A stretch of 16,166 bases of DNA from Candidatus Poribacteria bacterium. GTDB lineage: Bacteria > Poribacteria > WGA-4E > WGA-3G. The translations under genes and the position numbers were made by a program. Positions 1 through 8,151 of this stretch are shown piece after piece. The stretch spans positions 1 to 16,166 of the forward strand of contig JAPPMR010000399.1 in assembly GCA_028818995.1 (NCBI GenBank). The letters run 5' to 3'. Every line of letters starts with the position of its first letter. Positions within the stretch are counted from its first letter, which is position 1. A model generated the notes under the pieces. The model was not told the origin of the DNA. It was given only the letters and a program-made list of their open reading frames with translations, and did no database searches.

Positions 1-1
1 T

Positions 2-1003
2 TATAGTACAGGTGGTGGTGTTTGCCCGAAAATTGAACTCTACGGTGGGACGCGAGATGTCCTGAAAGATACAGAGTACACAGCGTGCATTACACGGGAA
101 AAAGCGGAACACATACTTATACAGAAATTCTACAAATCACAGAGAATTAAATGGTTACCATTTGATGAAGCATTGGAAATAGCACAAGCAGAGCAGAAAC
201 CGATTCATGCTATTTCAATTGCTGGTCCTCTTGACGATGAAGCGTGCTGAGGAAGCGGAAAAAACATGAGGGCAGTTGTCCTCTCCGATGAACGAATTAT
301 CAATTTACTAAATGATAATTATATTAACACATGGATACGTAGTGTTGAGTTGAAACGCTTGTGTGATACATTGGAATATAAGCAAATGTCACCTTTAGCG
401 CGTAGTATCATCTGCAATAAATGGCGTAGAGGTCCAGTAGATACATGGATAATTACTCATCAACTTGAAACTATTGGACATGTAGATATCAATGAGTATC
501 TTGGAAACAACAGACGTAAAGACGGCACTCTTGAAAGTGAGAATTACTTGTTGTTTCTCAAGGATTCTTTAGCAGGAAAACTTCCTGGATTAGGAAATAT
601 TGTTCTTACTCCCGATCAACCTTCACAAACAGTATTAGATGTTTTTCGCACGCCAGAATATGGACATCAGGATTACACCGTTGTCGTGATTGATACGACT
701 GCGTTTGAAAACGGTGGAACACTCACGATTGATCTGGAATTGGGAATCGATAAAGCGTATGGTTCATTCTTTCTGCTTGATGCAGAACATAAACTCTCCT
801 TTGATGCTGGTAAAAAACGACCAGGAATAAATATGTTCAATGATGCACACGATATTGGTTGGTATGATCCTTACGAAATTGGGCAGATGACACATCGTTT
901 TGAACAGGGACAAATCTATAAACTGGTTGGCATGGGATGGGGATCTAACGAAAAGGGAAGCATCAACGCTTTTCAAGCGACGCTCTCTATAGAGGAAAAT
1001 TGA
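2..1003 (+). CDS. Selenoprotein with thioredoxin-like Cys-Sec domain, copy 1 (5'-truncated; UGA 248-250 read as Sec)
   Basis: The 5' end lies outside the window; reading opens at base 2 and runs to TGA 1001-1003, giving 333 residues if TGA 248-250 is selenocysteine (residue 83 of the fragment). A standard gene caller would instead give a C-terminal scrap ending at 250 and an ORF from ATG 266. The TGA lies between Cys 82 and Gly-Ser-Gly-Lys, and the five codons before ATG 266 are in frame and conserved in the other two copies, so ATG 266 is an internal Met. The segment before the UGA (IKWLPFDEALEIA then QKPIHAIS) matches the start of thioredoxin_7/DUF255-like folds; the segment after it supplies the first helix, a Gly-Pro-Val-Asp loop like the cis-Pro loop, and a beta-rich C-terminal domain. 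Reaction unknown; a cytoplasmic thiol/selenol redox role is inferred. The stop is one base before the next copy's ATG. Confidence 0.85.
248..283 (+). promoter_or_regulatory. UGA (Sec) codon and bacterial SECIS-like hairpin, copy 1
   Basis: TGA at 248-250 follows a Cys codon. Bases 268-273 (GAGGGC) pair with 278-283 (GTCCTC), with one G-U wobble, closing the loop AGTT at 274-277. The loop starts 23 bases after the TGA and has G as its second base. This fits the described bacterial SECIS pattern: a short hairpin inside the coding region, loop about 16-37 bases after UGA, with a G among the first two loop bases, as in E. coli fdhF. The stem also codes for the Arg-Ala-Val-Val-Leu stretch. Confidence 0.75.
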
Positions 1004-1004
1004 A

Positions 1005-2600
1005 ATGAACACGTTATCAAACAAAATCACACTTAACCTTGACAGGAACACAGAAGTCAACGTCAAAGGGTTCATCGCGCCGATTGAATACACACAATAT
1101 AATTTTCACGTGGAGTGGGACGAATTAGCGAACTTTCGGGTAGCTGAACCGGAGAAGCAGTACCCATCATCGGTTTTTCAAGCATTTCTGCCATCGGAAT
1201 CGGTTTCAGTGGGTGAATGTTGGCAGATTCAAGAAGAAGCTGCATTAACACTCCTACAACAACTCTATCCCAATCCAAAACTGAGACTGCAGAATGATGA
1301 CGAGGAATACACTGGAATATGGGCATGTCTACGTTCTTACAATGATACACTCGCTGAAATCGCGTTCCGCGTTCACGCAGAATTTATCATGGAGAAGGGC
1401 AAGTTCACGCCATCACAGTTTGCGGGGCATTTAGTGATAGACCGAATTCAGCAGAAAATTGTGTCTTTCAAAATGTTCGTTCCGTCAACAACACTGAACT
1501 TTGATGCCGGTTGGAAACAAGAAGATGGGAACTATTTTGCGGAGATCGGTTATTGCCCACAACTTCAGCTCTGTACTGGCATATATCCGACTGATGTGGA
1601 ATACAAAACATCAATCACACAGAAAGAAGCAGAACGCATGCTAATATCACATTATTACATGTTCCACAAAATCAACTGGATATCGCTTGCAGAAGCGTTT
1701 GAACTGGCTCCTGTTCAACAGAAACCGATCCATGCTGTCTCATTAGATGGGCCGCTTTTTGATGAGTCGTGCTGAGGCACCGGCAGAATCCTGAGAACAG
1801 GTGTTCTCTCTAAAAACGCAATTATTGAATTTCTGAACGAAAATTTCATCAACACCTGGGTGGAAAACGCAGAATTGGGACGGACAGGCAGCTTGCAAGA
1901 CCCTATTGCAAAAAGACGTAAGCGGGAAGGAAAAACTTTCAATACAAACCACGCCTTAGCCAGAACTATAATGAAAGGATGGGTAAAAGGTTCACCAGTA
2001 GACTGTTTCGTTATCTCACACGATTTTGATTTGATAGGAAGTGTTGACTTCAATGAATTCCTTGACAACCTGCAACGCCCTGAAGATGAACCTGTGACAT
2101 ACATGCAATTTCTCAAGGATTCCTTAGAAGGAAAACGTCCTGGCTTGGGAGACATCATCCTTACACCTGAACAACCTTCACAGGAAGTTCTTGACACTAT
2201 TCACACTCCGAAAATGGCACATCAGGACTACACAGTTGTCGGTATCAACACCACAGCATTTCAAGATGGTGGCACACTTACTATTGATATCAAAGTCGGT
2301 AGAGATGATGCAATCGGATTATTTTTTCTACTGGATGGAAATAAAAAATTGCCAACTGAGAAAGTGCCAGAAGGAATTGATCCCACAGAATGGCACAGTC
2401 AAGAAAGTAATGAATATGAGAAGGCACTTGATGCACTTGCTAAGCTCTGGGGTGTATTCCCTGGTCAAGCTGGGCGAATTACCTATCAGTTTAATCGTGG
2501 TCAACGTTTCAAATTGTGTGCAACTGGAGACCAATGGGGCGGTGTTGGCGGCATAAACGCATTCCATGTAAAAATATCTGTAGAGGAGAATAATAATTGA
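1005..2600 (+). CDS. Selenoprotein with thioredoxin-like Cys-Sec domain, copy 2 (UGA 1773-1775 read as Sec)
   Basis: The ATG at 1005 is one base after the previous stop, with an AGAGGAA Shine-Dalgarno inside the previous gene, so translation is probably coupled. Read through TGA 1773-1775 it is 531 residues with Sec at 257 after Cys 256. Regions by eye: an unrecognised N-terminal domain (about 1-215, containing GECWQI, GIWACLRSYND and FTPSQFAG blocks shared with copy 3); a thioredoxin-like domain (about 220-375) with strand KPIHAVS, motif C-U-G-T-G-R, helix LSKNAIIEFLNENF, and Ser-Pro-Val-Asp with Pro 331 as candidate cis-Pro; and a beta-rich C-terminal domain (about 405-531). No signal peptide, so cytoplasmic. 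Without recoding, the second half would have to begin at CTG 1791 or GTG 1860, neither with a ribosome-binding site. Function unknown; selenol-based peroxide or disulfide chemistry is inferred from the motif. Confidence 0.85.
1773..1808 (+). promoter_or_regulatory. UGA (Sec) codon and bacterial SECIS-like hairpin, copy 2
   Basis: TGA at 1773-1775. Bases 1793-1798 (GAGAAC) pair perfectly with 1803-1808 (GTTCTC) around the loop AGGT at 1799-1802, which begins 23 bases after the TGA, exactly as in copies 1 and 3. The fourth stem pair is A-T here but G-C in the other copies. Both bases are third codon positions (Arg AGA/AGG and Val GTT/GTC), so this is a synonymous compensatory pair change supporting an RNA structure. 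Confidence 0.8.
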
Positions 2601-4192
2601 AAACCCCACCAAACAAAATTATACTCAATCTTAAGAACGATGAAAAAGTATCCGTTAAAGGTTTCGTCGCACCAATTGAGTATACACTCTCCCATTTTCA
2701 TATAGAGTGGGATGCGTTAGCAAATCTGCATGTTACTGATCCGGAAAAGGAACATCCTACATCAGTTTTTCAGTCTTTTCTTCCAACAAAGGCGGTTTCA
2801 ATAGGTGAATGTTGGCAGATTGAAGAAGCAGGTATAATGGAGCTGCTTCGGCAACTGAATCCTGAGCCGAATCTGGATCTGGAAATGGACAATGGAGATT
2901 CCCACGGTTTATGGGCATGTCTGCGTGCTTACAACGATAGGTTTGCTGATATCCAGTTTCGCATTCATGCAGATTTCAAGTTAGAAGACGGCTGGTTTAC
3001 ACCTTCCCAATTTGCAGGAAATCTCATTATCAACCGAATTGAGCAGACGATTGCATTTTTCAAAATGTCCGTGCCCGAAGGCACGGTAAACTTTGACGTG
3101 AATTGGCACGAGGACAAAAACGTTGACTATACTATTACGGATGCCGGTTTCTGCTCCCAAATGGAACTTAAGGCAGGCATAGAAGATGTGGTACAAAATA
3201 CCGATTTCACAGAATCAATAACCGAAGAAGAGACAGAACGCGTGCTGAGTTTGCGCTTTTACAAGTCAGCACAAATCAACTGGGTATCGCCATATCAAGC
3301 AGTGGAGATGGCAGAAGAACAGGTTAAGTTAATTCATGTTATTTCAATAGACGGGCCATTGGCTAATGAGGCTTGCTGAGGGAGCGGCAAAGACTTGAGG
3401 GCAGGTGTCCTCTCTGATAACCAAATTATTGAATTCTTGAATGAAAATTTTATCAACATCTGGGTTTCCAATGTCCAATTAGAACGCACTCCCAGAAAAC
3501 AAGCATATATGGCGCAAAGACGAAAGGAAATATCCAATGCGTTTGACAGAACGCATCCCTTAGCAAAAGCCATTATGGAAGGGTGGCAAGAGCATTCACC
3601 GGTGGATTGTTTGGTGATTTCACCGGAATTTGATGTAATGGGGAAACTTCCGTTTAATGATTTCTTTGGTGACTGCACACGAAGGGGTATCACGGAAGAG
3701 GAAGGTTACCTTGCATTTCTGAGCGATTCCTTAGATGCAAAGTTCCCTGGATTTGGTGAAGATACATCAGATCCTCTTTTGACTGGTTCAAACATTGTCC
3801 TCAATGAAAAACATCCTGAGCAAGAGGTATTGCACATTCTTCGCGCGCCAAGGCACGGCGACCAAGACTACAATGTCATTACAATAGATGTCACAGCATT
3901 TAAAAATGGTGGGGTGCTTATCATTGATATTCGGATGGGAAGTGCCAAATCTGGCGGATCGTTTGATCTGTTTGATGACGATACCGAATTGCCTACAAAA
4001 GGAATTCCTACCGAAGCACGGACCTCAGTATGGGATATCCCATCCGGACAGATAGGAACAATACGACATCTCTTTGACGAAGGTAAAGTCTTTAAGTTAG
4101 GTGCAACGGGAACTTGGTTCAGTGGAAAAGGAAACGTCAATGCTTTTCATGCAAAGATTTCTGTAGAGCCAGCAGAAAAGAATGAAAAGTGA
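2597..4192 (+). CDS. Selenoprotein with thioredoxin-like Cys-Sec domain, copy 3 (UGA 3377-3379 read as Sec)
   Basis: The start is TTG 2597, overlapping the previous stop as TTGA, with a clear GAGGAG Shine-Dalgarno at 2583-2588; start choice is supported by alignment with copy 2. Read through TGA 3377-3379 it is 531 residues, the same length as copy 2, with Sec at 261 after Cys 260. Domain order is as in copy 2: N-terminal unknown domain, thioredoxin-like domain with strand KLIHVIS, motif C-U-G-S-G-K, helix LSDNQIIEFLNENF and SPVDCLVIS loop, then a beta-rich C-terminal domain. About half the residues match copy 2 by eye. Aligned with ordinary W-C-x-x-C-K active sites, Sec falls on the attacking Cys, the resolving Cys is Gly, and the Trp position is Cys. 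The gene ends 14 bases before the secreted WD40 gene, suggesting one transcript. Confidence 0.85.
3377..3412 (+). promoter_or_regulatory. UGA (Sec) codon and bacterial SECIS-like hairpin, copy 3
   Basis: TGA at 3377-3379. Bases 3397-3402 (GAGGGC) pair with 3407-3412 (GTCCTC), including one G-U wobble, around the loop AGGT at 3403-3406. Loop position, stem length and loop sequence match copy 2 although the stem bases differ. Confidence 0.8.
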
Positions 4193-4206
4193 CATAGATA
4201 GTTACG

Positions 4207-6147
4207 ATGAAAACAACACTTTTTTCTTTTTTGACGCTATTGATAATTCTAAGTCTCATCCCATCAATCGGTTCTGCTGAGTATGAACCGAGCACTCAAA
4301 TTGCACTCCCTGAAGGTGCACTTGCCCGACTTGGAAAAGGTCGTGCAGAGGCGGTAGCGTTCTCTCCAGATGGAAACATGCTCGCGGTTGCAGGTTCAAT
4401 CGGTATTTGGCTTTATGATGTCCGCACCTACGAAGAGGTTTCACTGCTTACCGGGCACACGGCAAATGTTCAATGTGTAGCATTCAGTCCAGATGGTAGG
4501 ACGCTTGCCAGTGGTAGTTGGGATGATACGGTGCATTTGTGGGATGTTTCCACGAGAAAACGAGTTGCTATTCTCAAGCATACAGGAAGTGTGTTAAGTA
4601 TAGCGTTTAGTCCTAATGGAAAACTACTTGCAACTGGATGTGGGTATACTATGACCCCTGAAAGGTCTACTCCTCGGGACGATCAGGACACAGTGAGACT
4701 ATGGAACGTTCGCACAAAAAAGCATATCACCACATTTAATGGACACACTGCTTATGTTAACAGCGTAGCATTCAGTCCTGATGGGAAAACACTCGCAACT
4801 GGCAGTCGTGATAAGACAGTGCGGTTATGGAGTGTTACTAAGAAAAAGAATATCGGTATCCTCAAAGGACACACGGGTAATGTTTGTAGTGTAGCGTTTA
4901 GTCCAGATGGCAAAATTATCGCAAGTGGCGGCGGCTATGAAGGCGATAATTCAATTAGATTATGGGATGCTGACCCAAAAAAACACAAGAAAACTCTCAT
5001 AGGACATACAGACTCTGTTAATAGTATCGCTTTTAACTCCGATGGCAAACTACTCGCAAGTGGGAGTAGTGACAAAACAGTAAAGGTATGGGATACCAAG
5101 ACAGGTAAACATAACATAACACTAACTGGACACACAGATGATATTAAATGTGTAGCGTTCAGTCCTGATAACAATACACTTACAAGCGCGAGTAAAGATG
5201 GAACAATTCGGTTATGGGATGCAACAACAATCACAGGATATACCGATTATGTCGTGAGTGTTTCGTTCAGTTCAGATAGCAACATACTTGCGAGTGCAAG
5301 TTGGGACAATAAGATTCATCTGTGGGATGTAAACACAGGAAAACATAAGAAAGAACTCATAGGGCATACGGATAGAGTCTTAAAAGTTGTATTCAGTCCT
5401 AATCTCAATACTCTCGCAAGCGGTAGTGCTGATAAAACGGTGAGACTATGGGATATTGCCACCGGAAAGACAATCAAAACGTTTAAAGAACAGACATCTG
5501 CTATAGCATTTAGTCCGGATGGCAACACACTCGTAAGTGGTAGTCAAAATAATACGTTACAACTATGGGACATCACTACAGGAGAACGCAAAAATACACT
5601 CACAGGGCATACGGACGTTGTCATTAGTATGGCGTTTAGTCCAAAAGGCACTCTAATTGCAACCAGTAGCAATGACAACACAGTCTGTCTATGGGACGCT
5701 ACAACTGGCAAGTTGAAAAATAAATTAGTTGGCAACACTATATCTGTTGGAAAGGTGGCATTTAGTCCAGATGGTAATACCCTCGCAAGTAGTAACTACG
5801 ACGAGATTTACTTATGGGATATTACCACAGGAAAACACATAAATACATTCAAACACAAAAAACTATACGAACGAATAACAACATCTAAACAGAAAACAAT
5901 AGTTGAATCAAGTACAGATTACGCTTGGAATGTTATCTTCAGCCCCGATGGAAATACACTCGCGACTTGTAGTCTGTTCGGTAAGGTTCACTTGTGGGAT
6001 ATTGCCACAGGAACGTATAAGAAAGTTCTTACAGGACATATAGGAAACGTAAAGTCTGTTGCGTTTAGTCCGAACGGTAAACTGCTTGCAAGCTGTAGTA
6101 TGGATGGCACAATTCTTCTATTCGGACCAGTTTGGAAAGAACGATAG
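4207..6147 (+). CDS. Secreted WD40-repeat protein, 14 blades
   Basis: A 646-residue protein. Residues 1 to about 24 form a signal peptide (Lys-Thr start, Leu/Ile-rich core, Gly-Ser-Ala cleavage site), so it is exported. The rest is about 14 WD40 repeats, each with AFSPDG, LASGS, a DKTVRLWD-type strand and a GHT turn, from about residue 47 to the end; this would make two seven-bladed propellers. Repeat 7 is shortened between its WD dipeptide and GYT, and repeats 3, 5 and 12 carry insertions. WD40 propellers are protein-interaction scaffolds; no catalytic domain is visible. The ATG at 4207 has no strong Shine-Dalgarno, but gives a complete signal peptide and lies 14 bases after the selenoprotein array, so it may depend on upstream translation. 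Why cytoplasmic redox proteins would share a transcript with an exported propeller is not evident. Confidence 0.9.
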   Translation: MKTTLFSFLTLLIILSLIPSIGSAEYEPSTQIALPEGALARLGKGRAEAVAFSPDGNMLAVAGSIGIWLYDVRTYEEVSLLTGHTANVQCVAFSPDGRTLASGSWDDTVHLWDVSTRKRVAILKHTGSVLSIAFSPNGKLLATGCGYTMTPERSTPRDDQDTVRLWNVRTKKHITTFNGHTAYVNSVAFSPDGKTLATGSRDKTVRLWSVTKKKNIGILKGHTGNVCSVAFSPDGKIIASGGGYEGDNSIRLWDADPKKHKKTLIGHTDSVNSIAFNSDGKLLASGSSDKTVKVWDTKTGKHNITLTGHTDDIKCVAFSPDNNTLTSASKDGTIRLWDATTITGYTDYVVSVSFSSDSNILASASWDNKIHLWDVNTGKHKKELIGHTDRVLKVVFSPNLNTLASGSADKTVRLWDIATGKTIKTFKEQTSAIAFSPDGNTLVSGSQNNTLQLWDITTGERKNTLTGHTDVVISMAFSPKGTLIATSSNDNTVCLWDATTGKLKNKLVGNTISVGKVAFSPDGNTLASSNYDEIYLWDITTGKHINTFKHKKLYERITTSKQKTIVESSTDYAWNVIFSPDGNTLATCSLFGKVHLWDIATGTYKKVLTGHIGNVKSVAFSPNGKLLASCSMDGTILLFGPVWKER

Positions 6148-6163
6148 AGCTGCTTTTTCTTGT

Positions 6164-6180
6164 AGGTTTTAGTCAAACCT
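6164..6180 (+). terminator. Weak hairpin after the WD40 gene, possible terminator
   Basis: AGGTTT at 6164-6169 pairs with AAACCT at 6175-6180 around a 5-base loop, 17 bases after the WD40 stop. There is no downstream T-run, so an intrinsic terminator is doubtful. Confidence 0.2.
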
Positions 6181-6281
6181 GCTATCATTCAAATTACACA
6201 AACAAAATACAACATATTGGGCTGGTAGTTTTCACAACTATTGCCGCTTCATAATTCAACATATCACTGAGAGGAACAAAA

Positions 6282-7010
6282 ATGCAAAGCCACGAGGTAG
6301 ATTACGAAATATTCGGCAACGATATGCAAGTCGTTGAAGTTGAACTCGACATGGGCGAGACAATTATCGCGGAAGCCGGCGCTATGAACTGGATGGAAGA
6401 CGATATCGTCTTTGAGGCAAAGATGGGGGATGGTTCCGGTGGTGATGAGGGTTTAATGGGCAAACTCTTTAGTGCTGGCAAGCGTGCACTCACTGGTGAA
6501 TCACTGTTTTTGACTCACTTTACCAATACGGGTAGTAATAAAAGACGGGTGGCTTTCGCTGCTCCTTATCCCGGTCATATTATCCCCATTGATCTTTCTC
6601 AAATGGGTGGAGAACTGCTCTGCCAAAAGGATGCCTTTCTATGTGCCGCCTTAGGTACCGAACTCAACATTGCCTTCTCACGCAGATTGGGCGCAGGTTT
6701 TTTCGGTGGTGAGGGTTTTATCCTCCAGCGATTACTCGGAGACGGCATGGCTTTTGTGCATGCTGGTGGGTCAGTCATCAAAAAGGAACTTGTTAATGAT
6801 ACGTTCCGTATTGATACAGGTTGCCTTGTTGCCTTCACGTCTGGTGTTGATTATAACATTGAAATGGTCAAAGGTTTAAAGTCAATGTTCTTCGGTGGTG
6901 AAGGACTTTTCTTGGCGACCTTGCAAGGCACAGGTACTGTTTACCTCCAAAGTTTACCTTTTTCAAAACTTGCCGACCGTATCATAGCACAAGTGCCAAG
7001 CAGTAACTGA
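6282..7010 (+). CDS. AIM24 / TIGR00266-family protein
   Basis: A 242-residue protein matching the AIM24 (formerly DUF124, TIGR00266) family in length and layout. Recognisable stretches are [24 protein letters not shown] near residues 26-50, the glycine-rich [38 protein letters not shown] near 147-159, and [24 protein letters not shown] near the C-terminus. The family forms a beta-rich repeat fold; mitochondrial homologues affect cristae organisation, while the bacterial role is undefined. No signal peptide. ATG 6282 has a good GAGAGG Shine-Dalgarno at 6269-6274. It stands 134 bases after the WD40 gene and probably has its own promoter, although I could not identify a convincing one. Confidence 0.9.
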   Translation: MQSHEVDYEIFGNDMQVVEVELDMGETIIAEAGAMNWMEDDIVFEAKMGDGSGGDEGLMGKLFSAGKRALTGESLFLTHFTNTGSNKRRVAFAAPYPGHIIPIDLSQMGGELLCQKDAFLCAALGTELNIAFSRRLGAGFFGGEGFILQRLLGDGMAFVHAGGSVIKKELVNDTFRIDTGCLVAFTSGVDYNIEMVKGLKSMFFGGEGLFLATLQGTGTVYLQSLPFSKLADRIIAQVPSSN

Positions 7011-7108
7011 TATTTGGACTGTATCCACTGAAAAGAATACACGTTCAATTTAGAGATAAATTTGATTGGTAAATCGTGCAATACAGAATGAAATAATTGG
7101 AACAAAAC

Positions 7109-8089
7109 ATGAAGGCAGATACGTTCACTAACACTATCATAGTTGATGATACAATAAAGATATTGCCACGGTTAATCAAGACTGGCAAGCAGTATCAGGT
7201 GATTATTGCTGATCCGCCCTACAACATCGGTAAAGATTTTGGGAACGATACTGAAGTGATGCCGATAGACAATTATGTTGAATGGGCAGAGGCGTGGATA
7301 AAAGACTGTCTTCAACTCTTAACAGATGACGGTTTACTTTATCTGTATGGTTTCCCAGAAATTATAGCAAGAATATCTGTTTGCTTCCCTATCCACGAGC
7401 AACGTTGGTTGGTGTGGCATTATACCAATAAAACAGTGCCGTCATTGAAGTTTTGGCAAAGGTCTCACGAAACAATATTGTGTCTATGGAAACCGGATAT
7501 GCCGCGCACCAATTTGGAGATAGACCAAATCAGAGAACCTTATACCGAGAGTTTCTTAAAGAACGCTGCAGGAAAAGAGCGAAAAGATACGCCATCTCGC
7601 TACGGTTCACCAGGGAAAATAACAATCTACAATGCCCATAAAAACGGGGCTTTGCCGAGAGATGTCATCAAAATTCCTGCTTTAGCTGGTGGTGCTGGTC
7701 GTTCTGAAAGATGGTTTGTTTGTAGGACATGTGGGTCTCAAATTTTTCCACCTGCCAATTTATCCGAACATCGCGAACACGATATATTGAAGCATCCTAC
7801 TCAAAAGCCAATGGAATTGACGAGACGACTCATCCTATCTCGTATCAATGGAGCAGATGGCAGAGTACTTGTGCCGTTTGCCGGTTCGGGTTCTGAATGT
7901 GTCGTGGCACAAGCATTGATGACTGAATATCTTGGTATAGAAATAAACCCTGAGTTCGCTGATTTCGCAATGAAGTGGTTGGAATATGATTGTGAGGGAC
8001 TGAGAAAACAATTGTCTCTTTTTCAACAAACAAACGAGACAAAGGATAAAAATGAACCAATTAACGAATGTTTTTGCGTTCCTATTTAG
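7109..8089 (+). CDS. Solitary beta-class DNA methyltransferase (N6-adenine or N4-cytosine)
   Basis: A 326-residue S-adenosylmethionine-dependent DNA methyltransferase. The catalytic motif IV DPPY is at residues 35-38 and the SAM-binding motif I FAGSG at 257-261, followed by YLGIEINPEF; catalysis before SAM binding is the beta-class order. A KHPTQKP box near 228-234 is typical of the N6_N4_Mtase family. DPPY favours N6-adenine, but N4-cytosine is not excluded. Cys 205 and Cys 208 (CRTC), followed by two His residues before HPTQKP, look like a zinc-knuckle insertion. I chose ATG 7109 over the in-frame TTG 7097 because ATG is the better codon and a GGA lies 7 bases upstream. No restriction endonuclease gene lies nearby, so it may be an orphan or regulatory methylase. 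Target sequence cannot be read from the protein. Confidence 0.9.
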   Translation: MKADTFTNTIIVDDTIKILPRLIKTGKQYQVIIADPPYNIGKDFGNDTEVMPIDNYVEWAEAWIKDCLQLLTDDGLLYLYGFPEIIARISVCFPIHEQRWLVWHYTNKTVPSLKFWQRSHETILCLWKPDMPRTNLEIDQIREPYTESFLKNAAGKERKDTPSRYGSPGKITIYNAHKNGALPRDVIKIPALAGGAGRSERWFVCRTCGSQIFPPANLSEHREHDILKHPTQKPMELTRRLILSRINGADGRVLVPFAGSGSECVVAQALMTEYLGIEINPEFADFAMKWLEYDCEGLRKQLSLFQQTNETKDKNEPINECFCVPI

Positions 8090-8151
8090 ATAATCCATTT
8101 ATGTATGGCAGTGAAGAGTGTAAATAATTGTCCTTTACGTCTGGAGTTTAT

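Noticed and set aside
1715..2197. Minus-strand ORF of 160 codons
   Set aside because: It is antisense to the selenoprotein coding region, has no ribosome-binding site or recognisable domain, and its composition mirrors the sense gene.
266..3397. Independent genes starting at ATG 266, CTG 1791 (or GTG 1860) and TTG 3395
   Set aside because: No Shine-Dalgarno precedes any of them, the codon type varies while the in-frame upstream codons are conserved, and each lies in frame with the preceding ORF across a single TGA after Cys. Selenocysteine readthrough explains all of this.
4330..6130. Regularly spaced DNA similarity, considered as a CRISPR or satellite array
   Set aside because: The period is about 120-130 bases and reflects WD40 blades within one continuous reading frame; there are no unique spacers between identical repeats.
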